From Castanea sativa (lineage: Eukaryota > Streptophyta > Magnoliopsida > Fagales > Fagaceae): a DNA stretch of 64,000 nucleotides. Positions within the stretch are counted from its first letter, which is position 1. Each line of letters starts with the position of its first letter. Positions 45,201 through 58,215 of the stretch are shown here, in pieces. The position numbers and the translations under genes were made by a program. The stretch covers positions 11,128,001 to 11,192,000 of the forward strand of contig NC_134017.1 of NCBI RefSeq assembly GCF_040712315.1, in the 5' to 3' direction. Below the pieces are notes generated by a model. The model did no database searches, was not told the DNA's origin, and was given only the letters and a program-made list of their open reading frames with translations.

Positions 45201-48200
45201 TTCTTAAAGATAGTAACTTCAAATGTTAATTTTCCCAAAGTAGGAGGTCCGAGGACCCGCATAACTAAGGTTCCGTTTAACAAATGATAAGATATCAATT
45301 TCCACAAGGTTTGTGGTCCGAGGACCGCACTTAACCAAGTTTCGTTTGATTCTTAAAGATAGTAACTTCAAATGTTAATTTTCCCAAAGTAGGAGGTCCG
45401 AGGACCCGCATAACTAAGGTTCTGTTTAACAAATGATAAGATATCAATTTCCACAAGGTTTGTGGTCCGAGGACCGCACTTAACCAAGTTTCGTTTGATT
45501 CTTAAAGATAGTAACTTCAAATGTTAATTTTCCCAAAGTAGGAGGTCCGAGGACCCGCATAACTAAGGTTCCGTTTTAACAAATGATAAGATATCAATTT
45601 CCACAAGGTTTGTGGTCCGAGGACCGCACTTAACCAAGTTTCGTTTGATTCTTAAAGATAGTAACTTCAAATGTTAATTTTCCCAAAGTAGGAGGTCCGA
45701 GGACCCGCATAACTAAGGTTCGTTTAACAAATGATAAGATATCAATTTCCACAAGGTTTGTGGTCCGAGGACCGCACTTAACCAAGTTTCGTTTGATTCT
45801 TAAAGATAGTAACTTCAAATGTTAATTTTCCCAAAGTAGGAGGTCCGAGGACCCGGCATAACTAAGGTTCCGTTTAACAAATGATAAGATATCAATTTCC
45901 ACAAGGTTTGTGGTCCGAGGACCGCACTTAACCAAGTTTCGTTTGATTCTTAAAGATAGTAACTTCAAATGTTAATTTTCCCAAAGTAGGAGGTCCGAGG
46001 ACCCGCATAACTAAGGTTCCGTTTAACAAATGATAAGATATCAATTTCCACAAGGTTTGTGGTCCGAGGACCGCACTTAACCAAGTTTCGTTTGATTCTT
46101 AAAGATAGTAACTTCAAATGTTAATTTTCCCAAAGTAGGAGGTCCGAGGACCCGCATAACTAAGGTTCTCGTTTAACAAATGATAAGATATCAATTTCCA
46201 CAAGGTTTGTGGTCCGAGGACCGCACTTAACCAAGTTTCGTTTGATTCTTAAAGATAGTAACTTCAAATGTTAATTTTCCCACAGTAGGAGGTCCGAGGA
46301 CCCGCATAACTAAGGCTCGTTTAACAAATGATAAGATATCAATTTCCACAAGGTTTGTGGTTCGAGGACCGCACTTAACCAAGTTTCGTTTGATTCTTAA
46401 AGATAGTAACTTCAAATGTTAATTTTCCCACAGTAGGAGTTCCGAGGACCCGCATAACTAAGGTTCGTTTAACAAATGATAAGATATCAATTTCCACAAG
46501 GTTTGTGGTCCGAGGACCGCACTTAACCAAGTTTCGTTTGATTCTTAAAGATAGTAACTTCAAATGTTAATTTTCCCAAAGTAGGAGGTCCGAGGACCCG
46601 CATAACTAAGGTTCCGTTTTAACAAATGATAAGATATCAATTTCCACAAGGTTTGTGGTCCGAGGACCGCACTTAACCAAGTTTCGTTTGATTCTTAAAG
46701 ATAGTAACTTCAAATGTTAATTTTCCCAAAGTAGGAGGTCCGAGGACCCGCATAACTAAGGTTCCGTTTAACAAATGATAAGATATCAATTTCCACAAGG
46801 TTTGTGGTCCGAGGACCGCACTTAACCAAGTTTCGTTTGATTCTTAAAGATAGTAACTTCAAATGTTAATTTTCCCAAAGTAGGAGGTCCGAGGACCCGC
46901 ATAACTAAGGTTCGTTTAACAAATGATAAGATATCAATTTCCACAAGGTTTGTGGTCCGAGGACCGCACTTAACCAAGTTTCGTTTGATTCTTAAAGATA
47001 GTAACTTCAAATGTTAATTTTCCCAAAGTAGGAGGTCCGAGGACCCGGCATAACTAAGGTTCTCGTTTAACAAATGATAAGATATCAATTTCCACAAGGT
47101 TTGTGGTCCGAGGACCGCACTTAACCAAGTTTCGTTTGATTCTTAAAGATAGTAACTTCAAATGTTAATTTTCCCAAAGTAGGAGGTCCGAGGACCCGGC
47201 ATAACTAAGGTTCCGTTTTAACAAATGATAAGATATCAATTTCCACAAGGTTTGTGGTCCGAGGACCGCACTTAACCAAGTTTCGTTTGATTCTTAAAGA
47301 TAGTAACTTCAAATGTTAATTTTCCCAAAGTAGGAGGTCCGAGGACCCGCATAACTAAGGTTCCGTTTAACAAATGATAAGATATCAATTTCCACAAGGT
47401 TTGTGGTCCGAGGACCGCACTTAACCAAGTTTCGTTTGATTCTTAAAGATAGTAACTTCAAATGTTAATTTTCCCAAAGTAGGAGGTCCGAGGACCCGCA
47501 TAACTAAGGTTCGTTTAACAAATGAAAAGATATCAATTTCCACAAGGTTTGTGGTCCGAGGACCGCACTTAACCAAGTTTCTGTTTGATTCTTAAAGATA
47601 GTAACTTCAAATGTTAATTTTCCCAAAGTAGGAGGTCCGAGGACCCGCATAACTAAGGTTCGTTTAACAAATGATAAGATATCAATTTCCACAAGGTTTG
47701 TGGTCCGAGGACCGCACTTAACCAAGTTTCGTTTGATTCTTAAAGATAGTAACTTCAAATGTTAATTTTCCCAAAGTAGGAGGTCCGAGGACCCGCATAA
47801 CTAAGGTTCTGTTTAACAAATGATAAGATATCAATTTCCACAAGGTTTGTGGTCCGAGGACCGCACTTAACCAAGTTTCGTTTGATTCTTAAAGATAGTA
47901 ACTTCAAATGTTAATTTTCCCAAAGTAGGAGGTCCGAGGACCCGGCATAACTAAGGTTCGTTTAACAAATGATAAGATATCAATTTCCACAAGGTTTGTG
48001 GTCCGAGGACCGCACTTAACCAAGTTTCGTTTGATTCTTAAAGATAGTAACTTCAAATGTTAATTTTCCCAAAGTAGGAGGTCCGAGGACCCGCATAACT
48101 AAGGTTCTGTTTAACAAATGATAAGATATCAATTTCCACAAGGTTTGTGGTCCGAGGACCGCACTTAACCAAGTTTCGTTTGATTCTTAAAGATAGTAAC

Positions 48201-51200
48201 TTCAAATGTTAATTTTCCCAAAGTAGGAGGTCCGAGGACCCGGCATAACTAAGGTTCGTTTTAACAAATGATAAGATATCAATTTCCACAAGGTTTGTGG
48301 TCCGAGGACCGCACTTAACCAAGTTTCGTTTGATTCTTAAAGATAGTAACTTCAAATGTTAATTTTCCCAAAGTAGGAGGTCCGAGGACCCGCATAACTA
48401 AGGTTCTCGTTTAACAAATGATAAGATATCAATTTCCACAAGGTTTGTGGTCCGAGGACCGCACTTAACCAAGTTTCGTTTGATTCTTAAAGATACTAAC
48501 TTCAAATGTTAATTTTCCCAAAGTAGGAGGTCCGAGGACCCGGCATAACTAAGGTTCTGTTTAACAAATGATAAGATATCAATTTCCACATGGTTTGTGG
48601 TCCGAGGACCGCACTTAACCAAGTTTCGTTTGATTCTTAAAGATAGTAACTTCAAATGTTAATTTTCCCAAAGTAGGAGGTCCGAGGACCCGGCATAACT
48701 AAGGTTCCGTTTAACAAATGATAAGATATCAATTTCCACAAGGTTTGTGGTCCGAGGACCGCACTTAACCAAGTTTCGTTTGATTCTTAAAGATACTAAC
48801 TTCAAATGTTAATTTTCCCAAAGTAGGAGGTCCGAGGACCCGGCATAACTAAGGTTCTGTTTAAAAAATGATAAGATATCAATTTCCACAAGTTTTGTGG
48901 TCCGAGGACCGTACTTAAACAAGTTTCTGTGTGAGTCTTAAAGATAGTAACTTCAAATGTTAATTTTCCCAAAGTAGGAGGTCCGAGGACCCGGCATAAC
49001 TAAGGTTCTGTTTAAAAAATGATAAGATATCAATGTCCACATGGTTTGTGGTCCGAGGACCGTACTTAACCAAGTTTCGTTTGATTCTTAAAGATAGTAA
49101 CTTCAAATGTTAATTTTCCCAAAGTAGGAGGTCCGAGGACCCGCATAACTAAGGTTCTCGTTTAACAAATGATAAGATATCAATTTCCACAAGGTTTGTG
49201 GTCCGAGGACCGCACTTAACCAAGTTTCGTTTGATTCTTAAAGATAGTAACTTCAAATGTTAATTTTCCCAAAGTAGGAGGTCCGAGGACCCGCATAACT
49301 AAGGTTCTCGTTTAACAAATGATAAGATATCAATTTCCACAAGGTTTGTGGTCCGAGGACCGCACTTAACCAAGTTTCGTTTGATTCTTATAGATAGTAT
49401 CTTAAATTGTTAATTTTCCCAAACTAGGAGGTCCGAGGACCCGGCATAACTAAGGTTCTGTTTAACAAATGATAAGATATCAATTTCCACAAGTTTGTAG
49501 TCCGAGGACTGCACTTAACCAAGTTTCTGTTTGATTCTTAAAGATAGTAACTTCAAATGTTAATTTTCCCAAAGTAGGAGGTCCGAGGACCCGCATAACT
49601 AAGGTTCCGTTTAACAAATGATAAGATATCAATTTCCACAAGGTTTGTGGTCCGAGGACCGCACTTAACCAAGTTTCGTTTGATTCTTAAAGATAGTAAC
49701 TTCAAATGTTAATTTTCCCAAAGTAGGAGGTCCGAGGACCCGCATAACTAAGGTTCCGTTTAACAAATGATAAGATATCAATTTCCACAAGGTTTGTGGT
49801 CCGAGGACCGCACTTAACCAAGTTTCGTTTGATTCTTAAAGATAGTAACTTCAAATGTTAATTTTCCCAAAGTAGGAGGTCCGAGGACCCGCATAACTAA
49901 GGTTCGTTTAACAAATGATAAGATATCAATTTCCACAAGGTTTGTGGTCCGAGGACCGCACTTAACCAAGTTTCGTTTGATTCTTAAAGATAGTAACTTC
50001 AAATGTTAATTTTCCCAAAGTAGGAGGTCCGAGGACCCGCATAACTAAGGTTCGTTTAACAAATGATAAGATATCAATTTCCACAAGGTTTGTGGTCCGA
50101 GGACCGCACTTAACCAAGTTTCGTTTGATTCTTAAAGATAGTAACTTCAAATGTTAATTTTCCCAAAGTAGGAGGTCCGAGGACCCGGCATAACTAAGGT
50201 TCTCGTTTAACAAATGATAAGATATCAATTTCCACAAGGTTTGTGGTCCGAGGACCGCACTTAACCAAGTTTCGTTTGATTCTTAAAGATAGTAACTTCA
50301 AATGTTAATTTTCCCAAAGTAGGAGGTCCGAGGACCCGCATAACTAAGGTTCGTTTTAACAAATGATAAGATATCAATTTCCACAAGGTTTGTGGTCCGA
50401 GGACCGCACTTAACCAAGTTTCGTTTGATTCTTAAAGATAGTAACTTCAAATGTTAATTTTCCCAAAGTAGGAGGTCCGAGGACCCGCATAACTAAGGCT
50501 CGTTTAACAAATGATAAGATATAAATTTCCACAAGGTTTGTGGTTCGAGGACCGCACTTAACCAAGTTTCGTTTGATTCTTAAAGATAGTAACTTCAAAT
50601 GTTAATTTTCCCAAAGTAGGAGTTCCGAGGACCCGCATAACTAAGGTTCGTTTAACAAATGATAAGATATCAATTTCCACAAGGTTTGTGGTCCGAGGAC
50701 CGCACTTAACCAAGTTTCGTTTGATTCTTAAAGATAGTAACTTCAAATGTTAATTTTCCCAAAGTAGGAGGTCCGAGGACCCGGCATAACTAAGGTTCTC
50801 GTTTAACAAATGATAAGATATCAATTTCCACAAGGTTTGTGGTCCGAGGACCGCACTTAACCAAGTTTCGTTTGATTCTTAAAGATAGTAACTTCAAATG
50901 TTAATTTTCCCAAAGTAGGAGGTCCGAGGACCCTAAGATAACTAAGGTTCGTTTAACAAATGATAAGATATCAATTTCCACAAGGTTTGTGGTCCGAGGA
51001 CCGCACTTAACCAAGTTTCGTTTGATTCTTAAAGATAGTAACTTCAAATGTTAATTTTCCCAAAGTAGGAGGTCCGAGGACCCGCATAACTAAGGTTCGT
51101 TTAACAAATGATAAGATATCAATTTCCACAAGGTTTGTGGTCCGAGGACCGCACTTAACCAAGTTTCGTTTGATTCTTAAAGATAGTAACTTCAAATGTT

Positions 51201-54200
51201 AATTTTCCCAAAGTAGGAGGTCCGAGGACCCTAAGCATAACTAAGGTTCTCGTTTAACAAATGATAAGATATCAATTTCCACAAGGTTTGTGGTCCGAGG
51301 ACCGCACTTAACCAAGTTTCGTTTGATTCTTAAAGATAGTAACTTCAAATGTTAATTTTCCCAAAGTAGGAGGTCCGAGGACCCGCATAACTAAGGTTCG
51401 TTTAACAAATGATAAGATATCAATTTCCACAAGGTTTGTGGTCCGAGGACCGCACTTAACCAAGTTTCGTTTGATTCTTAAAGATAGTAACTTCAAATGT
51501 TAATTTTCCCAAAGTAGGAGGTCCGAGGACCCGGCATAACTAAGGTTCTCGTTTAACAAATGATAAGATATCAATTTCCACAAGGTTTGTGGTCCGAGGA
51601 CCGCACTTAACCAAGTTTCGTTTGATTCTTAAAGATAGTAACTTCAAATGTTAATTTTCCCAAAGTAGGAGGTCCGAGGACCACGCATGACTACTCGTCT
51701 CAAAGACGAATGAAAAGATCTCAATTTCCACAAGGTTTGTGGTCCGAGGACCGCACTTAACCAAGTTTCGTTTGATTCTTAAAGATAGTAACTTCAAATG
51801 TTAATTTTCCCAAAGTAGGAGGTCCGAGGACCCGGCATAACTAAGGTTCGTTTAACAAATGATAAGATATCAATTTCCACAAGGTTTGTGGTCCGAGGAC
51901 CGCACTTAACCAAGTTTCGTTTGATTCTTAAAGATAGTAACTTCAAATGTTAATTTTCCCAAAGTAGGAGGTCCGAGGACCCGGCATAACTAAGGTTCGT
52001 TTAACAAATGATAAGATATCAATTTCCACAAGGTTTGTGGTCCGAGGACCGCACTTAACCAAGTTTCGTTTGATTCTTAAAGATAGTAACTTCAAATGTT
52101 AATTTTCCCAAAGTAGGAGGTCCGAGGACCCGCATAACTAAGGTTCTGTTTAACAAATGATAAGATATCAATTTCCACAAGGTTTGTGGTCCGAGGACCG
52201 CACTTAACCAAGTTTCGTTTGATTCTTAAAGATAGTAACTTCAAATGTTAATTTTCCCAAAGTAGGAGGTCCGAGGACCCGCATAACTAAGGTTCCGTTT
52301 AACAAATGATAAGATATCAATTTCCACAAGGTTTGTGGTCCGAGGACTGCACTTAACCAAGTTTCGTTTGATTCTTAAAGATAGTAACTTCAAATGTTAA
52401 TTTTCCCAAAGTAGGAGGTCCGAGGACCCGCATAACTAAGGTTCTCGTTTAACAAATGATAAGATATCAATTTCCACAAGGTTTGTGGTCCGAGGACCGC
52501 ACTTAACCAAGTTTCGTTTGATTCTTAAAGATAGTAACTTCAAATGTTAATTTTCCCAAAGTAGGAGGTCCGAGGACCCGGCATAACTAAGGTTCGTTTA
52601 ACAAATGATAAGATATCAATTTCCACAAGGTTTGTGGTCCGAGGACCGCACTTAACCAAGTTTCTGATCGATTCTTAAAGATAGTAACTTCAAAAGTTAA
52701 TTTTCCCAAAGTAGCAGTTCCGAGGACCCTGCATAACTAATGTTATTATTAACTAATGATTAGTTATCAATTTACAAAAGGTTTGTGGTCCGAGGACCGC
52801 ACTTAACCAAGTTTCGTTTGATTCTTAAAGATAGTAACTTCAAATGTTAATTTTCCCAAAGTAGGAGGTCCGAGGACCCGCATAACTAAGGTTCCGTTTA
52901 ACAAATGATAAGATATCAATTTCCACAAGGTTTGTGGTCCGAGGACCGCACTTAACCAAGTTTCGTTTGATTCTTAAAGATAGTAACTTCAAATGTTAAT
53001 TTTCCCAAAGTAGGAGGTCCGAGGACCCGCATAACTAAGGTTCTCGTTTAACAAATGATAAGATATCAATTTCCACAAGGTTTGTGGTCCGAGGACCGCA
53101 CTTAACCAAGTTTCGTTTGATTCTTAAAGATAGTAACTTCAAATGTTAATTTTCCCAAAGTAGGAGGTCCGAGGACCCGCATAACTAAGGTTCCGTTTAA
53201 CAAATGATAAGATATCAATTTCCACAAGGTTTCGTGGTCCGAGGACCGCACTTAACCAAGTTTCTGTTTGATTCTTAAAGATAGTATCTTCAAATGTTAA
53301 TTTTCCCAAAGTAGGAGGTCCGAGGACCCGGCATAACTAAGGTTCTGTTTAACAAATGATAAGATATCAATTTCCACAAGGTTTGTGGTCCGAGGACCGT
53401 ACTTAACCAAGTTTCTGTTTGACTCTTACAAATAGTAACTTCAAATGTTAATTTTCCCAAAGTAGGAGGTCCGAGGACCCGGCATAACTAAGGTTCTGTT
53501 TAACAAATGATAAGATATCAATTTCCACAAGGTTTGTGGTCCGAGGACCGTACTTAACCAAGTTTCTGTTTGACTCTTACAAATAGTAACTTCAAATGTT
53601 AATTTTCCCAAAGTAGGAGGTCCGAGGACCCGGCATAACTAAGGTTCTGTTTAACAAATGATAAGATATCAATTTCCACAAGGTTTGTGGTCCGAGGACC
53701 GCACTTAACCAAGTTTCGTTTGATTCTTAAAGATAGTAACTTCAAATGTTAATTTTCCCAAAGTAGGAGGTCCGAGGACCCGCATAACTAAGGTTCTGTT
53801 TAACAAATGATAAGATATCAATTTCCACAAGGTTTGTGGTCCGAGGACTCGCACTTAACCAAGTTTCGTTTGATTCTTAAAGATAGTAACTTCAAATGTT
53901 AATTTTCCCAAAGTAGGAGGTCCGAGGACCCGCATAACTAAGGTTCTCGTTTAACAAATGATAAGATATCAATTTCCACAAGGTTTGTGGTCCGAGGACC
54001 GCACTTAACCAAGTTTCGTTTGATTCTTAAAGATAGTAACTTCAAATGTTAATTTTCCCAAAGTAGGAGGTCCGAGGACCCGGCATAACTAAGGTTCCGT
54101 TTAACAAATGATAAGATATCAATTTCCACAAGGTTTGTGGTCCGAGGACTGCACTTAACCAAGTTTCGTTTGATTCTTAAAGATAGTAACTTCAAATGTT

Positions 54201-55000
54201 AATTTTCCCAAAGTAGGAGGTCCGAGGACCCGCATAACTAAGGTTCGTTTAACAAATGATAAGATATCAATTTCCACAAGGTTTGTGGTCCGAGGACCGC
54301 ACTTAACCAAGTTTCGTTTGATTCTTAAAGATAGTAACTTCAAATGTTAATTTTCCCAAAGTAGGAGGTCCGAGGACCCGGCATAACTAAGGTTCCTGTT
54401 TAACAAATGATAAGATATCAATTTCCACAAGGTTTGTGGTCCGAGGACCGCACTTAACCAAGTTTCGTTTGATTCTTAAAGATAGTAACTTCAAATGTTA
54501 ATTTTCCCAAAGTAGGAGGTCCGAGGACCCGCATAACTAAGGTTCTCGTTTAACAAATGATAAGATATCAATTTCCACAAGGTTTGTGGTCCGAGGACCG
54601 CACTTAACCAAGTTTCGTTTGATTCTTAAAGATAGTAACTTCAAATGTTAATTTTCCCAAAGTAGGAGGTCCGAGGACCCGCATAACTAAGGTTCGTTTA
54701 ACAAATGATAAGATATCAATTTCCACAAGGTTTGTGGTCCGAGGACCGCACTTAACCAAGTTTCGTTTGATTCTTAAAGATAGTAACTTCAAAATGTTAA
54801 TTTTCCCAAAGTAGGAGGTCCGAGGACCCGGCATAACTAAGGTTCTCGTTTAACAAATGATAAGATATCAATTTCCACAAGGTTTGTGGTCCGAGGACCG
54901 CACTTAACCAAGTTTCTCGTTTCGATTCTTAAAGATAGTAACTTCAAATGTTAATTTTCCCAAAGTAGGAGGTCCGAGGACCCGCATAACTAAGGTTCGT
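33300..55000. repeat. Homogenised core of the satellite with toggling CTG/CCGG sites
   Basis: Over about 145 units nearly all bases agree, while four sites vary freely: GGTT(CTG, CG, CCG or CTCG)TTT, GGAC(T or C)GCAC, TTT(CTG or CG)TTTG and GACCC(GG or G)CAT. These sites account for the change from 151 to 148-150 bp. A few noisy units (48840-49060, 52660-52790, 53280-53600) interrupt the block. Confidence 0.85.
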
Positions 55001-56621
55001 TTAACAAATGATAAGATATCAATTTCCACAAGGTTTGTGGTCCGAGGACCGCACTTAACCAAGTTTCGTTTGATTCTTAAAGATAGTAACTTCAAATGTT
55101 AATTTTCCCAAAGTAGGAGGTCCGAGGACCCGGCATAACTAAGGTTCTCGTTTAACAAATGATAAGATATCAATTTCCACAAGGTTTGTGGTCCGAGGAC
55201 CGCACTTAACCAAGTTTCTCGTTTGATTCTTAAAGATAGTAACTTCAAATGTTAATTTTCCCAAAGTAGGAGGTCCGAGGACCCGGCATAACTAAGGTTC
55301 GTTTAACAAATGATAAGATATCAATTTCCACAAGGTTTGTGGTCCGAGGACTGCACTTAACCAAGTTTCGTTTCGATTCTTAAAGATAGTAACTTCAAAA
55401 TGTTAATTTTCCCAAAGTAGGAGGTCCGAGGACCCGCATAACTAAGGTTCCGTTTAACAAATGATAAGATATCAATTTCCACAAGGTTTGTGGTCCGAGG
55501 ACCGCACTTAACCAAGTTTCGTTTGATTCTTAAAGATAGTAACTTCAAATGTTAATTTTCCCAAAGTAGGAGGTCCGAGGACCCGCATAACTAAGGTTCT
55601 CGTTTTAACAAATGATAAGATATCAATTTCCACAAGGTTTGTGGTCCGAGGACCGCACTTAACCAAGTTTTCGTTTGATTCTTAAAGATAGTCACTTCAA
55701 ATGTTAATTTTCCCAAAGCAGGAGGTCCGAGGACCCGCATAACTAAGGTTCGTTTAACAAATGATAAGATATCAATTTCCACAAGGTTTGTGGTCCGAGG
55801 ACCGCACTTAACCAAGTTTCTCGTTTGATTCTTAAAGATAGTAACTTCAAATGTTAATTTTCCCAAAGTAGGAGGTCCGAGGACCCGGCATAACTAAGGT
55901 TCTCGTTTAACAAATGATAAGATATCAATTTCCACAAGGTTCAGTGGTCCGAGGACCGCACTTAACCAAGTTTCCGTTTGATTCTTAAAGATAGTAACTT
56001 TCAAATGTTAATTTTCCCCAAAGTAGGAGGTCCGAGGACCCGGCATAACTAAGGTTCTCGTTTAACAAATGATAAGATATCAATTTCCACAAGGTTTGTG
56101 GTCCGAGGACCGCACTTAACCAAGTTTCCGTTTGATTCTTAAAGATAGTAACTTCAAATGTTAATTTTCCCAAAGTAGGGAGGTCCGAGGACCCGCATAA
56201 CTAAGGTTCCGTTTAACAAATGATAAGATATCAATTTCCACAAGGTTTGTGTTCCGAGGACCGCACTTAACCAAGTTTCTCGTTTGATTCTTAAAGATAG
56301 TAACTTCAAATGTTAATTTTCCCAAAGTAGGAGGTCCGAGGACCCCCGCATAACTAAGGTTCTGTTTAACAAATGATAAGATATCAATTTCCACAAGGTT
56401 TGTGGTCCGAGGACTCGCACTTAACCAAGTTTCTGCTTGATTCTTAAAGATAGTAACTTCAAAATGTTAATTTTCCCAAAGTAGGTAGGTCCGAGGACCC
56501 GTGGTGAGATAACTAAGGTTCTCCGTTTTAACAAATGACAAGACATCAATTTCCACAAGGTTTCGTGGTCCGAGGACTGCACTTAACCAAGTTTCTCGTT
56601 TTTGATTCTTAAAGATAGTAA

Positions 56622-56821
56622 NNNNNNNNNNNNNNNNNNNNNNNNNNNNNNNNNNNNNNNNNNNNNNNNNNNNNNNNNNNNNNNNNNNNNNNNNNNNNNN
56701 NNNNNNNNNNNNNNNNNNNNNNNNNNNNNNNNNNNNNNNNNNNNNNNNNNNNNNNNNNNNNNNNNNNNNNNNNNNNNNNNNNNNNNNNNNNNNNNNNNNN
56801 NNNNNNNNNNNNNNNNNNNNN
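56622..56821. other. Assembly gap of 200 N
   Basis: Exactly 200 undetermined bases. A round number suggests a scaffolding placeholder rather than a measured size. The satellite on its left is cut in mid-unit and the right flank carries no satellite. Confidence 0.98.
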
Positions 56822-57475
56822 CAACCAGTTGGTCCCATCATACTACAAACGGAGGGAGGTGAGAGAGACAGCTAGATAGCAGCATTTCATCAATAAAAGC
56901 AGACCATTTTAATGGCACTAACAGTTACAGAAATGGACAGGCAACAAATGGCAAAACACCATCACTTTCATTGGAATTTCTTTTCCGATATGTTGGCTGT
57001 TGGCACCCATTATCAGAGAAAGAGCTGGTTTCTTTTCCAGTGAATTGGCAATGAAACTAATTTTCAAAGTGGTCCATTAGCTAAAATTGATATTAAAAAA
57101 AAATCAATAAAACTCGTTCATGAGAATTTTTTGATTTTAGGCCGCCAGCATAAACAGACTCACGCCCAATTTTATAACATATTTACACGTCAATTTGTGA
57201 TGATTACAGTAATTGCTGAAAACAAAAGCACACCCGAGTGCAAAATAACGCTTAAGTATGTTGTGAATTTAAATATATAATTAGGTGTTCCTAACATTAT
57301 TATTATCATTATTTTAAGAAAACTAGCATTATTCTTTTAAAATGTTGATATATTATTTGATGGTTGAATAAGAAATCTGTTAATATAGCACTCACCTTTA
57401 AAAGTTGATTGGTGTCTTAATTAATAATAAAAAGTTATCATCGTGAGGCAAGCATTAAATAGGTTGAAACTTTCT
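56822..57475. other. Unassigned AT-rich sequence after the gap
   Basis: I see no gene, tandem unit or retroelement coding sequence. An A-run of about 24 bases closes it at 57476-57499 and could be the tail of an unrecognised retroposon. Confidence 0.4.
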
Positions 57476-57499
57476 AAAAAAAAAAAAAAAAAAAAAAAA

Positions 57500-58016
57500 C
57501 CTAACCTGTCTGCATGTTTTTCAAGTCTTAATCGTGTTACTCCTGTAAGATTTGTGAGATTTTGTACCTTCTAACTCTATCAAGCACCTACCAGAGATCG
57601 AATCCATATTGTTAGTACTAGCGTAGTAAAGTTGTAGCCAAGCCTTCAGCTATCAAGTGTACTAAAGATCAAGGCATGAGCAAGTGGTTCATGTGAGAAC
57701 AAATCCAGATCAAAGAAATTTGTGGAGTTTAGAGCCTAGTTTTGTGCTTGTGTTAGATTTACTACGAATTGGTATTCTTGAGCTGTAAATCTCGTTGGTA
57801 TATTGGATTGTTCACTTGGGATAGTTGCCCCATGGTTTTTTACCTGTGAAACAAGTTGTTTTAGATTTGATTTCACAGGTAAATCCCAGATCTTGTGTTA
57901 TTTACTTTTCCGTTGTGTTTGACACATGTGTTGAATGTTTAACCTAAATCTGAATAATTAACCTAAAGTAACTACGCGGACTATAAATTAGGTTAAACAT
58001 ATTGTGTTTTCTAGGG
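57500..58016 (+). mobile_element. Probable Copia LTR/leader remnant
   Basis: The stretch from about 57760 to 58000 (GAGCTGTAAATCTCGTTGG, GTTGCCCCATGGTTTTTTAC, TTCACAGGTAAATCCCAGAT) has the look of the 3' part of a plant Copia LTR, and a Copia gag start follows at 58017. No LTR boundary or primer-binding site can be fixed. Confidence 0.35.
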
Positions 58017-58215
58017 GCTAAATCCTTACAGCTTCCTAATCCTTCCTTACTTCATAGTGATGATAGTCATGGCACATTGCTATCAACACAGCCACTTGCT
58101 AGAGGAGAAAATTATCCAACTTGGACAAATAAATTTATGTTTGTAAATAGATCCATTCTTATTCCAAATTGTCTTCTCCATAGTTCAATTATTGGACCAC
58201 AGTTCAATTCATGAT
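58017..58215 (+). pseudogene. Copia Gag N-terminus remnant, copy 1
   Basis: The frame reads NPSLLHSDDSHGTLLSTQPL, then GENYPTWTNKFMFVN, the N-terminal domain found at the start of Copia polyproteins (usual form HPSD.PGTLLVS.PL.G.NY..W). After NRSILI the similarity stops. A diverged second copy lies at 61135-61290. The frame is truncated and not functional. Confidence 0.7.

Larger units (their letters stand above)
21080..56621. repeat. ~36-kb satellite array, 148-151-bp units, about 237 copies
   Basis: The unit is 151 bp in the left part and 148-150 bp in the middle and right. Each unit is a dimer: half A (70 bp) begins GGTCCGAGGACCCGGCATAA, half B (81 bp) begins GGTCCGAGGACTGCACTTAA. The halves share AACNAAGNTTCTGTTT and an AAGATA core, so the unit arose by doubling of a 70-80-bp ancestor. 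Each unit holds one GATATC. The first units (21080-21250) are decayed, and 21250-33300 shows many point variants. From about 33300 to 55000 the units are nearly identical except at four small sites. The array stops at the N gap, so its true length is unknown. It follows the antisense ORF, where the element's untranslated repeats are expected. No real coding frame exists. Confidence 0.97.

Noticed and set aside
33083..55548. More than thirty near-identical 62-63-codon minus-strand frames (starting MKLLSLRIKRNLVKCG)
   Set aside because: They are translations across two neighbouring satellite units. The frame depends on whether the unit is 148, 149 or 150 bp long, which changes from unit to unit, so no protein is maintained.
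21080..56621. CRISPR-like regular repeats
   Set aside because: The whole unit is repeated with no unique spacers, and this is a plant genome. It is a satellite.
21080..56621. Telomeric or ribosomal spacer repeat
   Set aside because: No TTTAGGG runs, no rRNA genes and no 5S promoter boxes were seen in the array or its flanks.
21080..56621. Calling the array the centromere
   Set aside because: Unit length, homogeneity and higher-order order would fit, but sequence alone cannot show CENH3 binding.
56467..56862. Open frames made mostly of unknown residues
   Set aside because: They span the N gap and have no meaning.
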